64,000 nt of DNA, from contig JAURVB010013505.1 of assembly GCA_033002965.1 (NCBI GenBank), positions 1 to 64,000 of the forward strand, in the 5' to 3' direction. A program made the position numbers and the translations under genes. This document shows positions 29,277-42,234 of the stretch, piece by piece. A model generated the notes under the pieces. That model searched no databases, was not told where the DNA came from, and was given only the letters and a program-made list of their open reading frames with translations. The DNA comes from Piper betle (lineage: Eukaryota > Streptophyta > Magnoliopsida > Piperales > Piperaceae). How positions within the stretch are numbered: position 1 is the first letter of the stretch; each line of letters starts with the position of its first letter.

Positions 29277-30472
29277 ATAGCTAATTTATGGTTTCAAGGA
29301 GCTTAACCCAATTTTGATCAAGTTGGCAATCGTTCTCCCAAGAGGTTAGTGACTCTGTTCAAAGTTGGATGAAGGGTTAGTTCAACAAGCTCCAAATCTG
29401 TATATTCCAATGGCCATTTATTGTTGCATTATTTTGTGAAACTGAAAAAGATGTGTAAGATGTTTAAGATGCTCTAGTCAGCTGCTGCCCTCTTCTAGTA
29501 TGCTGGCAGCTCGTCATATGATTTCCATTTCATGTGAGGCTTTAATCATATTGGACCTATTTTTGATGTTCTTTTGTGCAACAATCTTTTGCCTTATTGT
29601 CATGAACTGATCCGGTTGGATCCTTATATTTATTGGATATTATCATGAGCAAGGCCCCGGAAGTATATATTTTTATAAGCACCCATATATTGGAGGTACA
29701 AATCCAACTAGGCTTCATGGGATCTCTCCAGAACTGATGATAACGAGTAATTTTGGAAAATTATTGAAGGAAAAAATATTTTTTACCTATAAGCCGGGCA
29801 AAGTACTCGCGGCACCTAAGTTTAAGTTTAAGTTTTAATTAAAATTAATCTTTAAAATTAGAATTTTCCCTAAAGTATTGTATGGCTATAGTTTATATTA
29901 TTATTTAATAAAAATTTATATATAAAAATGGAATCTATGTTTTTTAACAAAAAAGGAGTTTAAAGTTGTACTTTGGGGGGAAAAATAGAGATTCAACCAA
30001 TCAATGTATCACAAAATTAAAAAATCCAAATTACGATGGTCTATCTCTTCATTTAATTAATGTCAATATTTCAAATTGAAGTCTATCATATGAGATGTTG
30101 TCATCATTTCATAGTTTAATAAGGGTCTATTTATAAAATTAAAATATCACAAAAATATTTTAAAATAAAAATTGTAATGGTCTATCTCTTCATTTAATTA
30201 TTGTATATCATTAAAATCTAAGTTTCTCTTGGGTTTATCTGTATAAACTTGAAGTTTATCTTTAACATGGATTGTGCATAACACTGACATCTTAAATAGT
30301 TTTATAAATAATCATTATTGAGTAATAAAATTAATTATAATAATTTGATATCTTAGAGATAGATTATAATTTTGAAGATAATTTATAATAAATTTTTTGT
30401 TGTTATATTTTGATTACTTAAACTTTCTATTATGCTTAATAAGATGATGTTTAGTTCTTTTTTATTAATAAC

Positions 30473-30500
30473 TAGGCACGATGTCGTGCCACGTGCGACC
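30473..30500 (-). mobile_element. Possible Helitron-like 3' end (minus strand)
   Basis: On the minus strand GGCACGACATCGTGCC, a perfect palindromic hairpin, is followed directly by CTAG and T. The missing spacer between hairpin and CTAG is atypical, so this is tentative. Confidence 0.3.
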
Positions 30501-30886
30501 GATACAAGATAAATTTTAATTTTATAGATAAACTCTCATTAAATAATATAATAAATTGTAATAATTTTATATCTTTTTAAATAAAAAGATAAATTATAAT
30601 TATTTGATTTTTATGATATTCTTTCTAGACAATTAGTCATAATCTTATTAGTAAAAAATGAAAAGTAAAGTTACCCATTTTTGAACTTTAAACCAATAAC
30701 CTTCTTGTGAAATGTATTTTTATTATTTTTTTAAAGAAATAAAAATTACAGAAATTTATACTCTTGACCCTATCCAAGAAGTATTTTATCATACTTTTTA
30801 GATTTTTTAATATTTTTTTGCCTTATTCTCCTAGTTTTAATCTCAAGTCATTATTGAGTTCACTTTTTATTAATATTAGCCAAAAA

Positions 30887-30910
30887 CCCATGCGATGCAC
30901 GAGTATATTT
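30887..30910 (-). mobile_element. Possible Helitron-like 3' end (minus strand)
   Basis: The minus strand reads ACTCGTGCATCGCATGGGT, able to fold as a short hairpin with wobble pairs, then TTTTTGG, CTAA and T. This matches the hairpin-CTRR-T pattern. No 5' end was found. Confidence 0.35.
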
Positions 30911-32184
30911 GAAACTTATTATTAACATATATTAAGAGTATATAAAACTAATTTTAAAATTATTACTAAATTATTTTAAATAAAAAATAAATATTTATTT
31001 AATTTTAATAAAAAATATAGTTGTATACACATATTAAAAGTAATTTCAATTTTGATATGTAAACAATTTTAGTAACTGAATAGAATTTTTCTTACATATT
31101 TTTACTTTGAATAAAATTATACTAAGTCTTTTAAATAATAAATAACAATATGTAAATAAATAAATATGTAAAATCTGTAAAATTTAGATTAACTTTATAT
31201 TAATAAGTAACAAACTTTAATTTGATAGTATAATTATAAATATAATAAAATATATTAATGCTTCTAAAATTTCTAATTTAGGTAGAATCATAATTCAATG
31301 CTTTCCTAGTAATAAATAATAGTAATAATAATAATAATAATTCCAAATTAAATGAGTATTAATGGTCTCAGTAAAATTATTATGGGCGATAAAAACGGAA
31401 AAAGAAATACTATAATGTAAGGTAGTTGAAGAGTAATTTTTTATTAATAAAAGTAGATAAACAGATATAAAAACAGGCGAGAAAGAAATACCGGTCCCGA
31501 TTGAGGAGATTTAGATAGATGCACAAATATGCAGATATATATAGATAAGATAAGATAATGTAAACAGAAGCAGATTAATTCGATAGAAAAATATATTCGT
31601 GATGAATAGATAGAAGTACAGGGAGTAGTATAGTTTATCTTCACGTTATTGGGAGTTTATAAATATCACACCATGCATGAATAATGGTCGAGTACTAGCT
31701 AGTTCTCTCTTTGTAATTCTCTTAATTTTAATTATTCTTTGTTACCTGTTGCCCTGTATTAAAAGACTAATTTTGCCTTTTATTAATAAACGTAATTTTG
31801 CAATTTTGTGTTTGTTGTCTATTTGTTTTTTGTTTTTGTTTTGGTTGATCATGTGTCTTTAAATTGTTTCCTGTGTTTGATCATGTATCTATGTTTAAAG
31901 TTTGCCACACCGACTTTTGTCTCAACTAACCATGTTGTTGATTCCGTTTATTTTCTCCTGTATGCTTTAATTTTAACATGTATGTTTATATGCTTGTAAG
32001 TAAGAACTAGTTATACATTTGTCATTGGTATACACAGGGTCAATCGATCAAAATACAAACTTATATTCATATTATCACTATCATCTCAAATGATTGCTTT
32101 TTATTTAAGTGATATATTGCTATACACTTGTATAATTCATACGCTTCTGTACACTTTTTCTCGTTACAGTGAAAGGTTGAAAAC

Positions 32185-35100
32185 ATGGCGATCTTCCGGA
32201 CCGTTTTGTTTGGAATTTTGCTTCTCATTAGTTGCTGCACTGGGCTGGGTCAGGCTGAGAAGTATGTCAAATATAAGGATCCTAAGATCCCTGTTGAAAT
32301 TAGAATCCATGAACTTATGAAGAAAATGACTCTTGCTGAGAAAATTGGGCAGATGGGACAGATAGATCTCACTGTTGCAACTCCAGAGGTCTTGAAGAAG
32401 TATTCTATTGGTAATTTTGGGCTCCCAAGTTAATCAAATTGTACATTATCAAATTATGATGAAACTTAGAATATAGTGGTTATTTATATTGTGTTTTCTT
32501 TTAATGTATGCAGGGAGTGTACTGAGTGGTGGAGGAGTTGTGCCTGCCCCAAGAGCATCGGCAAAGGATTGGGTTGATACCGTGAACAAGTTACAAAATG
32601 GTAGTCTTTCCTCTCGTCTTGGTATACCCATGATCTATGGTATTGACGCCGTGCATGGTCACAACAACGTGTACAAAGCAACCATCTTCCCACACAACGT
32701 AGGATTGGGCGCCACAAGGTAATTAAAGAGTTCATATCACTTGTACATGTAATATAGCGAAATCACATCACATTACACTATATAGAATTATATGATTGAG
32801 ATTTCAATGGAAAGAGCTACATAAATTGAGGTTTTATAGCAACTTGCAAATCATTCTAAGATTTGGAACAAATTCATCTTCTATTGATTATTTAAATTCC
32901 CCTGTCAATGCCACTGAAATTTTTATTTATGCCTAGACAAGTTGTTCATGACGAGATTTAAGCATTAGAATGAGCTCAAAATTGGTCATTCTATATTTCA
33001 TATGGTCGTACAATTTTTGGTTAAATTTAATAAATGAAATTCACCAAAATTTTCTTTTTTATGTAAGTAGTAGATCTGAAGTCACAATTAAGAAGCTTAC
33101 GAACAGTATGACAAGCTAGAGTTAATTTTCAAAATTTCTCAAATGTTCATGCATTAGTCCAATCAAATATGATATTTTTGATTTACAATTAATTTTAACT
33201 GCAATTTCGTCCATTCTCTGCTCTTAGGGACCCTGAGCTTGTGAGAAGAATTGGTGCTGCAACCGCCCTAGAAACAAGAGCAACCGGCATTCCATATGTT
33301 TTTGCTCCATGCATTGCGGTAAAATAACGCTCATTATATATCTACTTTTATCACTTGATTTAAAGATAAATATATTTTTTACGTGTCATTACAAATAGGA
33401 TTTCTGGTGAGCAGGTTTGCAGAGATCCAAGATGGGGTAGGTGTTATGAGAGCTACAGTGAGGATCCCAAGATTGTGCAAGCGATGACTGAAATCATTCC
33501 AGGGCTGCAAGGAGAAAGACACACTGACTTTCCAAAGGGCTATCCTTATGTTGCTGGGAAGTACAATGTTGCTGCTTGTGCTAAGCACTTTGTTGGGGAT
33601 GGTGGTACACATAGAGGCATTGATGAGAACAACACCATCATTGATATGCCTGGTCTCATGAGCATTCACATGCCAGCATACTTGAACTCTGTCCAGAAAG
33701 GTGTTTCCACTATCATGGTCTCCTACAATAGTTGGAATGGGAAGAAGATGCACGAGAACCGTCATCTCATCACTGACTTCCTTAAGAACACCCTCGGCTT
33801 CAAGGTAAATCAGCATGCTGTCTCTAATTTAGAAATCTTACCCGTGATTAGTTGCTACTTGGTTGAAGGTTCCTTCTTAATCAGGAATTGTTAACCAGAT
33901 GTCAGTCCTGTTGAATAACAAAAGAGGAGACGAATCCAAGACAGAAAAATATTTGTCTAACTCTGTTATATTTGTCATGGGTTGTATTTTTTTCAGGGAT
34001 TCGTCATATCCGATTGGCAAGGTATTGATAGAATCACAAGTCCACCACATGAGAACTACACATACTCAATTCAGGCTGGAATTGGAGCTGGAATTGATAT
34101 GGTTAGCACTCTAAACCTCATATTCATGTGCTATCCTTTTCTTTTAATTCTCATCTATGTGCTTACTAAAGTTTATGTATATGCTTGATGATTATATTTG
34201 TGTAGATCATGATCCCATACAACTACACCGAGTTCATTGATGGACTTACCCAACTTGTGAACGACAAAGTAATTCCCATGAGCCGAATTAATGATGCAGT
34301 GCGTAGGATTCTGAGGGTGAAGTTCATGTTGGGCCTCTTTGAGAGATCTTTTGGTGATTACAGGATTGCAGACCAGCTCGGGAAGAAAGAGCACAGGGAT
34401 ATAGCAAGAGAAGCAGTCCGCAAATCACTTGTGCTGTTGAAGAATGGGAAACATGGGGAGAAGCCCATGTTGCCCCTCCCTAAGAAGGCTCCCAAGATCC
34501 TAGTTGCTGGCACCCACGCTCACAACTTGGGATTCCAGTGTGGAGGGTGGACAGGCACTTGGCAAGGCTATTCTGGAAACAATATCACTTCTGGTATATA
34601 TAAAGAAACTAGTCTTCTTTACCATAGTTCTTATTTAGTCGATCATATCTCGCAGCAATAAAATTTTGGTTTTCCATTGATCTTTTTAGACATTTTATAA
34701 TGCCGGGATAAGTTTTTCTTGGTTTTAAAAATAAATCATTCAAGAATTATAAGTGTGTTTGGTTTTAATACTAATTCACAATTTTATAACCTTAATCAAA
34801 TTAGAATTATATTTGTAGTACATTTTGAAGTTTTAAGTATTTGAAACTATATATGCTAGCTTAGTTATAATGCTCCTGCATTGAATTGATCTCTTTTGCT
34901 AAACGTACAGGAACTACTATCCTCAATGCCATTAAAGCAACTGTGGATCCAGCTACAGAAGTAATTTACGAGGAAAATCCGTCGTCAGAGTTCTTTGCTA
35001 ATAATGCCTTCGACTATTCCATAGTGGTGGTGGGTGAGCATCCTTATGCCGAGTTCGAAGGCGACAACAAGAACTTGACACTTCCCCATCCGGGTCCGAG

Positions 35101-35395
35101 CACCATCAAAAATGTGTGCAAGGCCAGTAAATGTGTCGTAGTCGTCGTCTCCGGTCGCCCCCTCGTGCTGGAGCCTTATGTTCCGAAGGTGGATGCGTTG
35201 GTGGCTGCATGGCTTCCTGGGACTGAAGGCCAAGGTGTGGCTGATGTGCTCTTTGGTGACTATGGATTCACGGGCAAGCTCCCTCGGACATGGTTCAAAA
35301 ATGTGGACCAGCTGCCCATGAACGTCGGAGACCCGCATTACGACCCGCTGTACCCATTTGGATTTGGGCTGACAACTGAGCCAGTCGAATACTAG
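32185..35395 (+). CDS. Glycoside hydrolase family 3 beta-D-glucan exohydrolase / beta-glucosidase, secreted
   Basis: Exons: 32185-32410, 32514-32718, 33228-33318, 33415-33804, 33997-34101, 34206-34593, 34911-35395. They sum to 1,890 bases (629 residues), the usual length for barley ExoI-type enzymes. A signal peptide ([20 protein letters not shown]) indicates secretion to the cell wall. The GH3 N-terminal barrel has [39 protein letters not shown] and KHFVGDGGT. The nucleophile is Asp310 in [11 protein letters not shown] and the likely acid/base is Glu516 in GEHPYAE; their spacing of 206 equals that of barley ExoI (285/491, from memory). The family removes single glucose units from beta-glucans and related oligosaccharides. 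The frame is intact and all splice phases agree. It converges on a GDSL gene 514 bases downstream, and its last exon is partly duplicated at 41944. Confidence 0.95.
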
Positions 35396-35908
35396 AGATT
35401 GCTCTCTACGTTCTTTTAATGCCTTTTTCTAGGGAGTATATTTTAGGTGCTAATAGTTTCACTCAGCTTTATTATAATTTTAGATTTTATTAGGCGCGCT
35501 TAATGTCACCGCAAGATTTATTACAAGGGTTGTTTTGTTTTGTTTTTGTGTGAGGCAATGAAGTGGACTCTTGCTGGTTGGGTAAACCATACTAATTTTG
35601 GACGCATTACATCACATCTTTTTAGTTTGTAAGTATTGCACGAAGACAGAACTGGATGGGTTGAACGATCAAACTGTGCATTGCCAAACCTCGTCAAGTC
35701 ATTGCCAATTGTCGATTGCTCTATTTTCTTAACAAGCAAAGGAACAATTAACAATTCCGGCAGCTCATACGAAAGTGCTCATCACAAAAACAGAAAAAGA
35801 ATCCTCTAAATGAAATGTAATGTTGATCCACCAGAAATGGCAGCAAAAGAGAGAAATACAGTACTTGCTGGGAAAAAAACAGAAAGAAGCCGGTAACCAT
35901 TCAGGAAT
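35396..35908. other. Spacer between convergent GH3 and GDSL genes (both 3' UTRs)
   Basis: The spacer holds the 3' UTRs of both genes. This whole spacer is also present at about 42235-42772 inside a retroelement. That copy has 30 extra bases between two TCATTGC repeats where this source has a single TCATTGC. Confidence 0.7.
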
Positions 35909-38900
35909 TCAATATCCAGCCCTGTGGCATGCCATGTTGAGGGCCAGAGGGGGATCTGAATAGTATCCATTTGCGATCTGGTTGAATACCCAATGGTTAG
36001 CAGCTTCAGTGTAATGGACTCCATCCCAAATGATCTTGGTTGATGGATCCGAACATGACTTTCCTACCAAGACATTTGTTCCATTGATCTTAACAATTGA
36101 TCCACATCCCCGATCCTTGTTGTAGTTGTACTTTCCTCCATGCCCACAGCAAGCCCTAAGCGGATGCTCAAATCCTGCACCTCAGAAAACAGGGTCTCAT
36201 GTATCAACACGCCAAGAACGAGAAAGAGTTTGAGAACTTTTTAGCTGCATGCTTTTTACCACATTTTGTATCGTGTAGTAATTTATTTTTGATACTCCTG
36301 TATTTTTTTGCCGAATCATCACAACTTACATAAAAATTACGTTAAATTGAACTACGATCACTTGCAACAAAGTAGAGATTACCACTTTCGTTAGCCATAG
36401 AAAAGCTCACAGCATAAAACCAGGTAATTTGAGAATGAAATTCCCCAGAAGATTGATTCTCAAAAGGTGATTGGAGGGTAAGATATCAAGGGCCTACCGT
36501 ACTTGCGGGCTTGGCTGATGAGAGAGTATTTAACGGTGTAAACATCCACATACGTGATCGCAGCTTTTGGAAGTTGCTTGCGAAGGCTAACTAAAGCCTT
36601 CTTAAGTTTCTTATTGAAATACTGAGCAACCTTGTTGTAGGGCTTGGCACAACCAACCTTGTCCAGATCACCACGTCCTATTGGCACTCGCTCAAGGACG
36701 TACGCTAGACAGCCGAAGGGGCCTGTGTTGTGGACCCAGAAGAACCTTGCTCCATGTTCATACATGTCCTGAAAGATTTGCATATTGACTTAGTCTATGA
36801 TTTCAATTGAAGACCAAGCAAGCTTTTTATTTTTATAATATTTTTTTAACTTTGCAAAGCAAACGAGCTTCAATATACAACAAGAACATGGGTGAAGTAT
36901 TAAATAGGTTCATAATAACCTTGATGAGTATGGAGAGCTGGTGAAGCACATCGGGGATATAGGCCTTAACCTGCGGCGTGGTCATGTTAAGAAAATAGCC
37001 AGAAGTGAGATCATTCTGTCCTATGTCAAAAGTATAAAGTGCACGGCTAAAGAACTCCTCCTTCGGCATCAAATCCCGGAATACTCCTCCTGCAATATTA
37101 TTGTCATATAATTTTGAGCACAGGGATGTTAGACTATGTTAAATTAGACCCAGAAGGCAACCTTTATTGTAGATATTTTTGGTTCGGGATTGGAACTGAG
37201 AATACTGCCAGAACTGGACATCCAAGGAGAAAGGACTAAACCCACTTTGAAATAAGGTTGTGTTTTGCCTCCTGATGGTGGAGCCGGCGGTGGCAAAGTT
37301 AGCTCCATGTGTGAAGTTGGTTCCCAAGGAGTCTAGGTAAGCATTGAGATATGGCAAGCCTAAACTTTTTGCTGCATTGAGATATGGTAATAAGCATATA
37401 TTTCTATACATCTTACACACAAAAAAATGGATAAGCTTTCAAATTTTGTGCAGGTCCATACACATACATAATATACGAAAAAAGGATTTTTAGATATCGT
37501 CAAATTGTTGATTGAAATGGTGGAAGATATTTGAAGTCCTCAATGTTTCATTATTTACTTGCTCCTGTCATCTACTCTTAATCAACGGTTTCTCTCCTAC
37601 CCATGTCAAACCTCTTGGCTCAGTCAGAGTCTTCCCATATAAATCCCATTTCCCATGTAATGACATGTTAGCTATAGTTTAGAACTGGCAAATTATAAAG
37701 TGGAATCGACTCCAAGCCACCTTAGAGTCATTTTTATTAATTTTTTAATCCAACAAACAAATGAATATATAAAACTAATATATGTGGATCTATTTGACAC
37801 TAGATATTGATAAATATACGATTTATGTCACTTTAAATGAGGTATTTAACTAAATTTTTTTAAAAAATAATATTTCATTTTCTTATTAACTTGAGGGGTT
37901 GATCACAAAATTTGTCAATAAAAAATTATCCATGGAATTTGACTAAAAAATTCATGAAGTGGAGTTGATTGGAGAATTTTTAGAGTTAAAAAAAAGTTTT
38001 AAAATTATAACTAAAAATATAATGACAACAAAAGCGGGTATCCATAATGAGCCAGAAGTTCAGACCTTAGAGAAAACATCAAATGATCATAGTTAAGATC
38101 AGCAAGTAGTAAATTACAAATTGATATATACGTATGTATCAAGCACATCAAAGTTTACGCTTACAAAGGTAAAAAATGCATCTGAAAGGAAGAGTTCGGT
38201 TCAAAGCGGAAAAAACTGATCGAACCGAACCAAATAATTAATTCGGTTTGGTTTCGACAAATTTCGGTTTAATTTTCATTATCAGTTTGGAGACGATTTG
38301 AGGGGTTTAAATTTCAATTCGGAACCAAAAATTGAGAGAGAAAAAACCCTTTATGTTAGTTAATTTTAATTTGTTTGATTTATTTGTAATTAATTTGATA
38401 TGTTTAATATTATATCTCTTTATATAATATTTTTAATTGTGATTATGATGGTCAAATCATATTATAATTTTATTTATTATAAAGTTAATAAATTTTCATA
38501 AAGTCTTAAGGATTTTGGTTTTGACTAAACTAAATTGACCAAACCAAACTAAAATATTTTGGTTCGACTAGGTTTGCTTGTGGGAGAATTTTGGATTTGG
38601 TTCAGTATATAGTTTTAATAGACAAATCTGAACCAAAATCAGCTAGCGCTCGGCCGTTGGGTAGGAATATTTAGAGAAATTGAGATAATTGGATTTTCTT
38701 ACAATTGTAATTTTAGGTACAATAAGTGGACAATTTTTACCCACTTGGGATCGCTCACTTATAAAATAATTAGATTGTGACAAATGGTTGAGAAAATATT
38801 ACCCACTTATCCATTAAGGATTAAATTTCTAAAACCTTCTTAACTCGATTGGTGGACTTGATTACGGGGCATATATGACAATATAGATAGATGCCCAAAG

Positions 38901-39666
38901 AGACGTCACTAATCGTTCCGACTCTAATCAATGTCATTATTAATTATAGCGAAAGGTATAAACAAGTACAACTTAGCAGTTCTTAAAATTTACCATAGGT
39001 AGAAGGTGTTTTAAATCGAATCTTGGGAATTGTGGACGATGATTGAACCGACAACTATCCCAGGCCTTGGCCCTCCAATCCAGAATCAGACACCACAACT
39101 TCACGGGGACCGGCGAAGGCACTGGGAGCCAGCTTACATCCATCCAAAGCCATTCCCACTCATCTCGCTTCTAAAGTATGTGAGCAGACGCCTCAGTCCA
39201 TAGATACTGATCCCCCCACCACGTTGTGCTTTTGCACCGACAAATACGACAAGCGAACGTATAAACATATACATATATGTATGTATATATATATACGCTA
39301 ATTACGCGGAATATCTATACCAACCAAATCCCTTACTATCTGATCATGTGCCTCCTATGATTAAATTATTATTCATCGATACGCACTATAACGAAACAAA
39401 AAAAGATAAGGTAAGAGTATACGGTTACCAATGAAATCAATAATGAGGCGGCCATCGGTGTATCTCCCGGCGGGGCTGCGGAAGAATGTCTCTCCGTTGG
39501 GAGGTGGTGCTTGACCGAAAGCTGCCGACAAGCCACCAGTGTCGGAGTTGGAGTCCCCGAAGTTAAATAATGCTGGGAACTTACATGTTCTGGGAGAAGA
39601 GGCCTGCAGTCCAGCGGCTCCAGCAAAGATGAGTAGAATCGCAATAAGCATATGATCGACCTTCAT
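35909..39666 (-). CDS. GDSL esterase/lipase, ENOD8 / At3g26430-like (paralogue A)
   Basis: Minus-strand exons: 39666-39429, 37371-37162, 37089-36920, 36768-36498, 36174-35909; 1,155 bases, 384 residues, intact. It has a signal peptide (MKVDHMLIAILLIFAGAAG), catalytic block I FNFGDSNSDTGG, block II NFTHGANFATAGST, block III DIGQNDLT, and the Asp/His pair in WDGVHYTEAANHWV. These enzymes are secreted serine hydrolases acting on acyl or acetyl esters; the ENOD8 subgroup also includes proteins named as alpha-fucosidase, an activity I cannot judge from sequence. Intron 1 is about 2.06 kb, much larger than in the two paralogues, and contains a MITE-like element. The ATG follows a TATA-like element about 135 bases upstream. 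Confidence 0.95.
38190..38660. mobile_element. MITE-like AACCGAA/TTCGGTT repeat inside GDSL-A intron 1
   Basis: The left side is rich in TTCGGTT/CGAACCGAACC words and the right side in ACCAAACC and GGTTCGACTAGG, giving an inverted-repeat-like layout around an AT-rich core. Precise ends and a target duplication were not found. The layout resembles the element at 58200-58915. Confidence 0.4.
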
Positions 39667-40170
39667 CCGTTCTCAGTAAATGGAATCTCAGGAGGTTGAT
39701 GGATGGGAAAAGGAAGAAAAATTATAAGAGGTGGGAAGAGATTCAGAGGAAGAGTGATTGAAACTGCGACTAGTTGGAGTAGAGGGACTACGCAGAGATT
39801 TATATGGAAAAAGGTCTGACTTGTCTTTTAAGGGCGTGCCAATCGACTGTCTTTAAAGGAACTACGGTTACTTTTGAACCTACCTCCAACCGTGCCAACC
39901 CTATCTTTAAAAAGGGTGGTCTCACATGTTCAAATTATCCAATCAAACCAAAAGACCGAAGTATGTTTAATTAAATTTAATCGAGTAAATTTAATCAATT
40001 AAATTTGACTAAATTAAAATAAACTAAACATAAATAGTTTTTTATTCAATCGAATAACCAACCGAGTATGCAATATTTTATATCAATAACATAATACTTT
40101 TAATATTTGTAAGACTAATATTATATTTTATAAAAATTTTAAAATATAATATACAGTAAAATTAATTAAG
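39667..40170. other. GDSL-A upstream region with a short AT-rich repeat
   Basis: After the probable promoter, 39950-40070 (ACCGAAGTATGTTTAATTAAA ... CGAATAACCAACCGAG) is an inverted-orientation relative of 53345-53440. This marks a small dispersed repeat. No gene was seen. Confidence 0.4.
39797..39806 (-). promoter_or_regulatory. TATA-like element upstream of GDSL-A
   Basis: The minus strand reads CCATATAAATC about 135 bases before the start codon at 39666. This spacing suits a plant core promoter with a leader of roughly 100 bases. Confidence 0.45.
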
Positions 40171-41943
40171 TGTTTGCATAGATTTATGTTTATCTAATCA
40201 CAAAGATAATTCTGGGATTTATATTTATCTAATTACAAGGATAATTTCTGGAATTTATACTTATCCAATCACAAGGATAATTTCTGGAATTAATACTTAT
40301 CGAATCACGTGGAAGACTTCTATGCCTCGAAAAAAAGTCTCAGTGGTTCCAAAATTATAAGATAAGATTTTTGAAAAAGTTGAGCGACCTATGATTCCTC
40401 GCCTATGAAATAGATGCGGTGATCCCAAAATTACAAGAGAAGATTTTTGAAAAAATTGAGCGGCCATGATTCCTTGCCGGCTAGAAAGAAGGGTTCGCTG
40501 GAAGTGCCATCGCTCCATTTATACCTACTGTTTAGAGTTCTCGGCGTCAAGCCCCCCACCACCCTAGTGTTAAGCCACCTTGAAACACTGTTATACTACT
40601 ACCCTCGTCTTGGCCGCCTCGCCACAAATCCTGAAGGAACAAGTCTTGTCGATGCTCCCGGAATTGAAAATGGAAGCAATTGCTGATCATCTCGAAGCCT
40701 CGCCCAAGGATCCTATTTGTGAGGACTCCTACCCTTATTTTGACAGACTCCTCAGAACCATGCCAGTGGAAGCAAGAAAAGGAGGAAGGCCTCGTGTCCC
40801 CACCGTGCAACCATTCTCAATGTTGATACCTATCGTCTTAAAGTTCTACTAAGTTCGGGGTGCTAATATATGTAATTATATTAATAATATTTAGCTTATT
40901 GTCTTACTCGAAATATTAAAGAAATCTTGGAATATAAATAGAGGTAACTGTTTATTTTTTCATAGAGGATGAAAGGCACTCAAACTATTTCTATAAATAG
41001 AAATTCATTTGCCTCATTCTAAGGAAGGCCAACACAAGAGGAAAAATGTGAGAGATAAAATAAAAAGAGATATAGAGATAAAAAGAGGGAAATCTTATTC
41101 ACCGGTGTAATCTTACAAGTTTTAAGAGAAGAAAAATCTTGGGGATCTCAATTATAAGGGGTGAACAATTTTTTTGTACACGTCTCTATATATTTAATGG
41201 TTATAATCATTGATTGATTTTGTTTTATTTTATTTATTTTACTCACACATTGTGTTCGATATTATTGATCTCCAATTTTAAGAAATTTTCTCAACGCGGG
41301 TCTGCCCGGGAAGAAGCTATCGGAGAAGAAACAAAACAGAGTCCTCTTTTGCCACCATTATCATCGTGAAGCCGCCCCTGCCTTGAAGTGCTGCTGGAGT
41401 GCGTTTGCGCCTAGGAGGGGAGAAATTCCTCTCCTCTTAGTTGCAGTCCCGCCAAACGAAGCCTTGCTGCTGTGTCGCTATACTTCTCCCTACCAAGGAG
41501 CAGGCCCTATCACTATTGCCGGCAACTCCTCGCTGTGCCGAGAAGATACCAAGTAGCCGAAGGTCTACCCACCTTTACCATCCTCCGGTCGCAGCCAAAA
41601 CCGGAGCCGACTCCTGCCACAAAGAGCCGCTGCTTCGCCAACCTGCTGATTCGTTGCCGTTCGCCTATCATTGCCAATTGATGATCCGGGAGTTACGCTG
41701 TCCTTGTCGTGAAGCTTGCCGGAGTGGTGGAACAGAGATAGATTGGAAGAAGAAAGGAGGAACCTTGCTACCTCTATTGCCACTTTTGTTGCCGGTGAAT
41801 TGCTCTGTTCTGTTATTGTTGTTGTCGTGGAGGATTGGCTACAGGAATCAAATCATTGCCTTCCAAGTATTGTAGCCTGTTGGATTTGACGTCGACCAGT
41901 TGCCGGCATTCCGTAGTCGTCACCGGAGAAGAGACCCATTCGT
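40171..41943 (+). repeat. Ty3/gypsy 5' LTR, truncated at its 3' side and interrupted by a copia solo LTR
   Basis: It starts TGTTTGCATAGATTTATGTTTATC, matching the 3' LTR start TGTTTGCACAAGATTTATAC at 46062. Both share TTCTACGCCTC/TTCTATGCCTC, GTGGTTCC and, towards the right, TTCCAAGTATTGT ... GAAGAGACCCA(T/C)TCG (41862-41943 against 47609-47690). Four tandem units of about 35 bp (ATTTATACTTATCCAATCAC type) lie at 40181-40320, and a two-fold repeat follows at about 40345-40480. At 41943 the LTR stops and host gene sequence begins, so the LTR 3' end is missing. Confidence 0.75.
40861..41296 (+). mobile_element. Copia solo LTR nested in the gypsy LTR
   Basis: It begins TGCTAATATATGTAATTATAT and ends TTTTCTCAACG, and resembles the copia 3' LTR at 6230-6757 throughout, with some length differences. 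CGGGG at 40856-40860 and CGGGT at 41297-41301 would be a 5-bp target duplication with one mismatch. No copia coding sequence flanks it, as expected for a solo LTR left by LTR-LTR recombination. Confidence 0.75.
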
Positions 41944-42234
41944 CGGGTCCGAGCACCATTAAAAACGTGTGCAAGGTCAGTAAATGTGCCGTAGTCGTCG
42001 TCTCTGGTCGTCCCCTCTCGATGGAGCCTTATGTTCCGAAGGTGGATGCGTTGGTGGCTGCATGGCTTCCTGGGACTGAAGGCAAGGTGTGGCTGATGTG
42101 CTCTTTGGTGGCTATGGATTCACGGGCAAGCCCCCGCGGACATGGTTCAAAAATGTGGACCAGCTGCCCATGACGTCGGAGACCCGCATTACGACCCGCT
42201 GTACCCATTTGGATTTGGGCCAGTCGAATACTAG
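41944..42234 (+). pseudogene. GH3 glucosidase C-terminal fragment (copy of 35091-35395)
   Basis: It encodes the end of the GH3 protein ([20 protein letters not shown], then [16 protein letters not shown]). One base is missing near 42083 (GGCAAGG against GGCCAAGG), another near 42173, and 12 bases are lost before the final PVEY. It lies downstream of Glu516, so it has neither catalytic residue and no promoter of its own. Confidence 0.9.

Larger units (their letters stand above)
29277..32184. other. AT-rich intergenic DNA and promoter side of the GH3 gene
   Basis: No gene was recognised. 29800-31450 is extremely AT-rich. Two Helitron-like ends on the minus strand occur near 30475 and 30888. 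A short ATA/TAA microsatellite lies at about 31318-31342. Confidence 0.45.
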
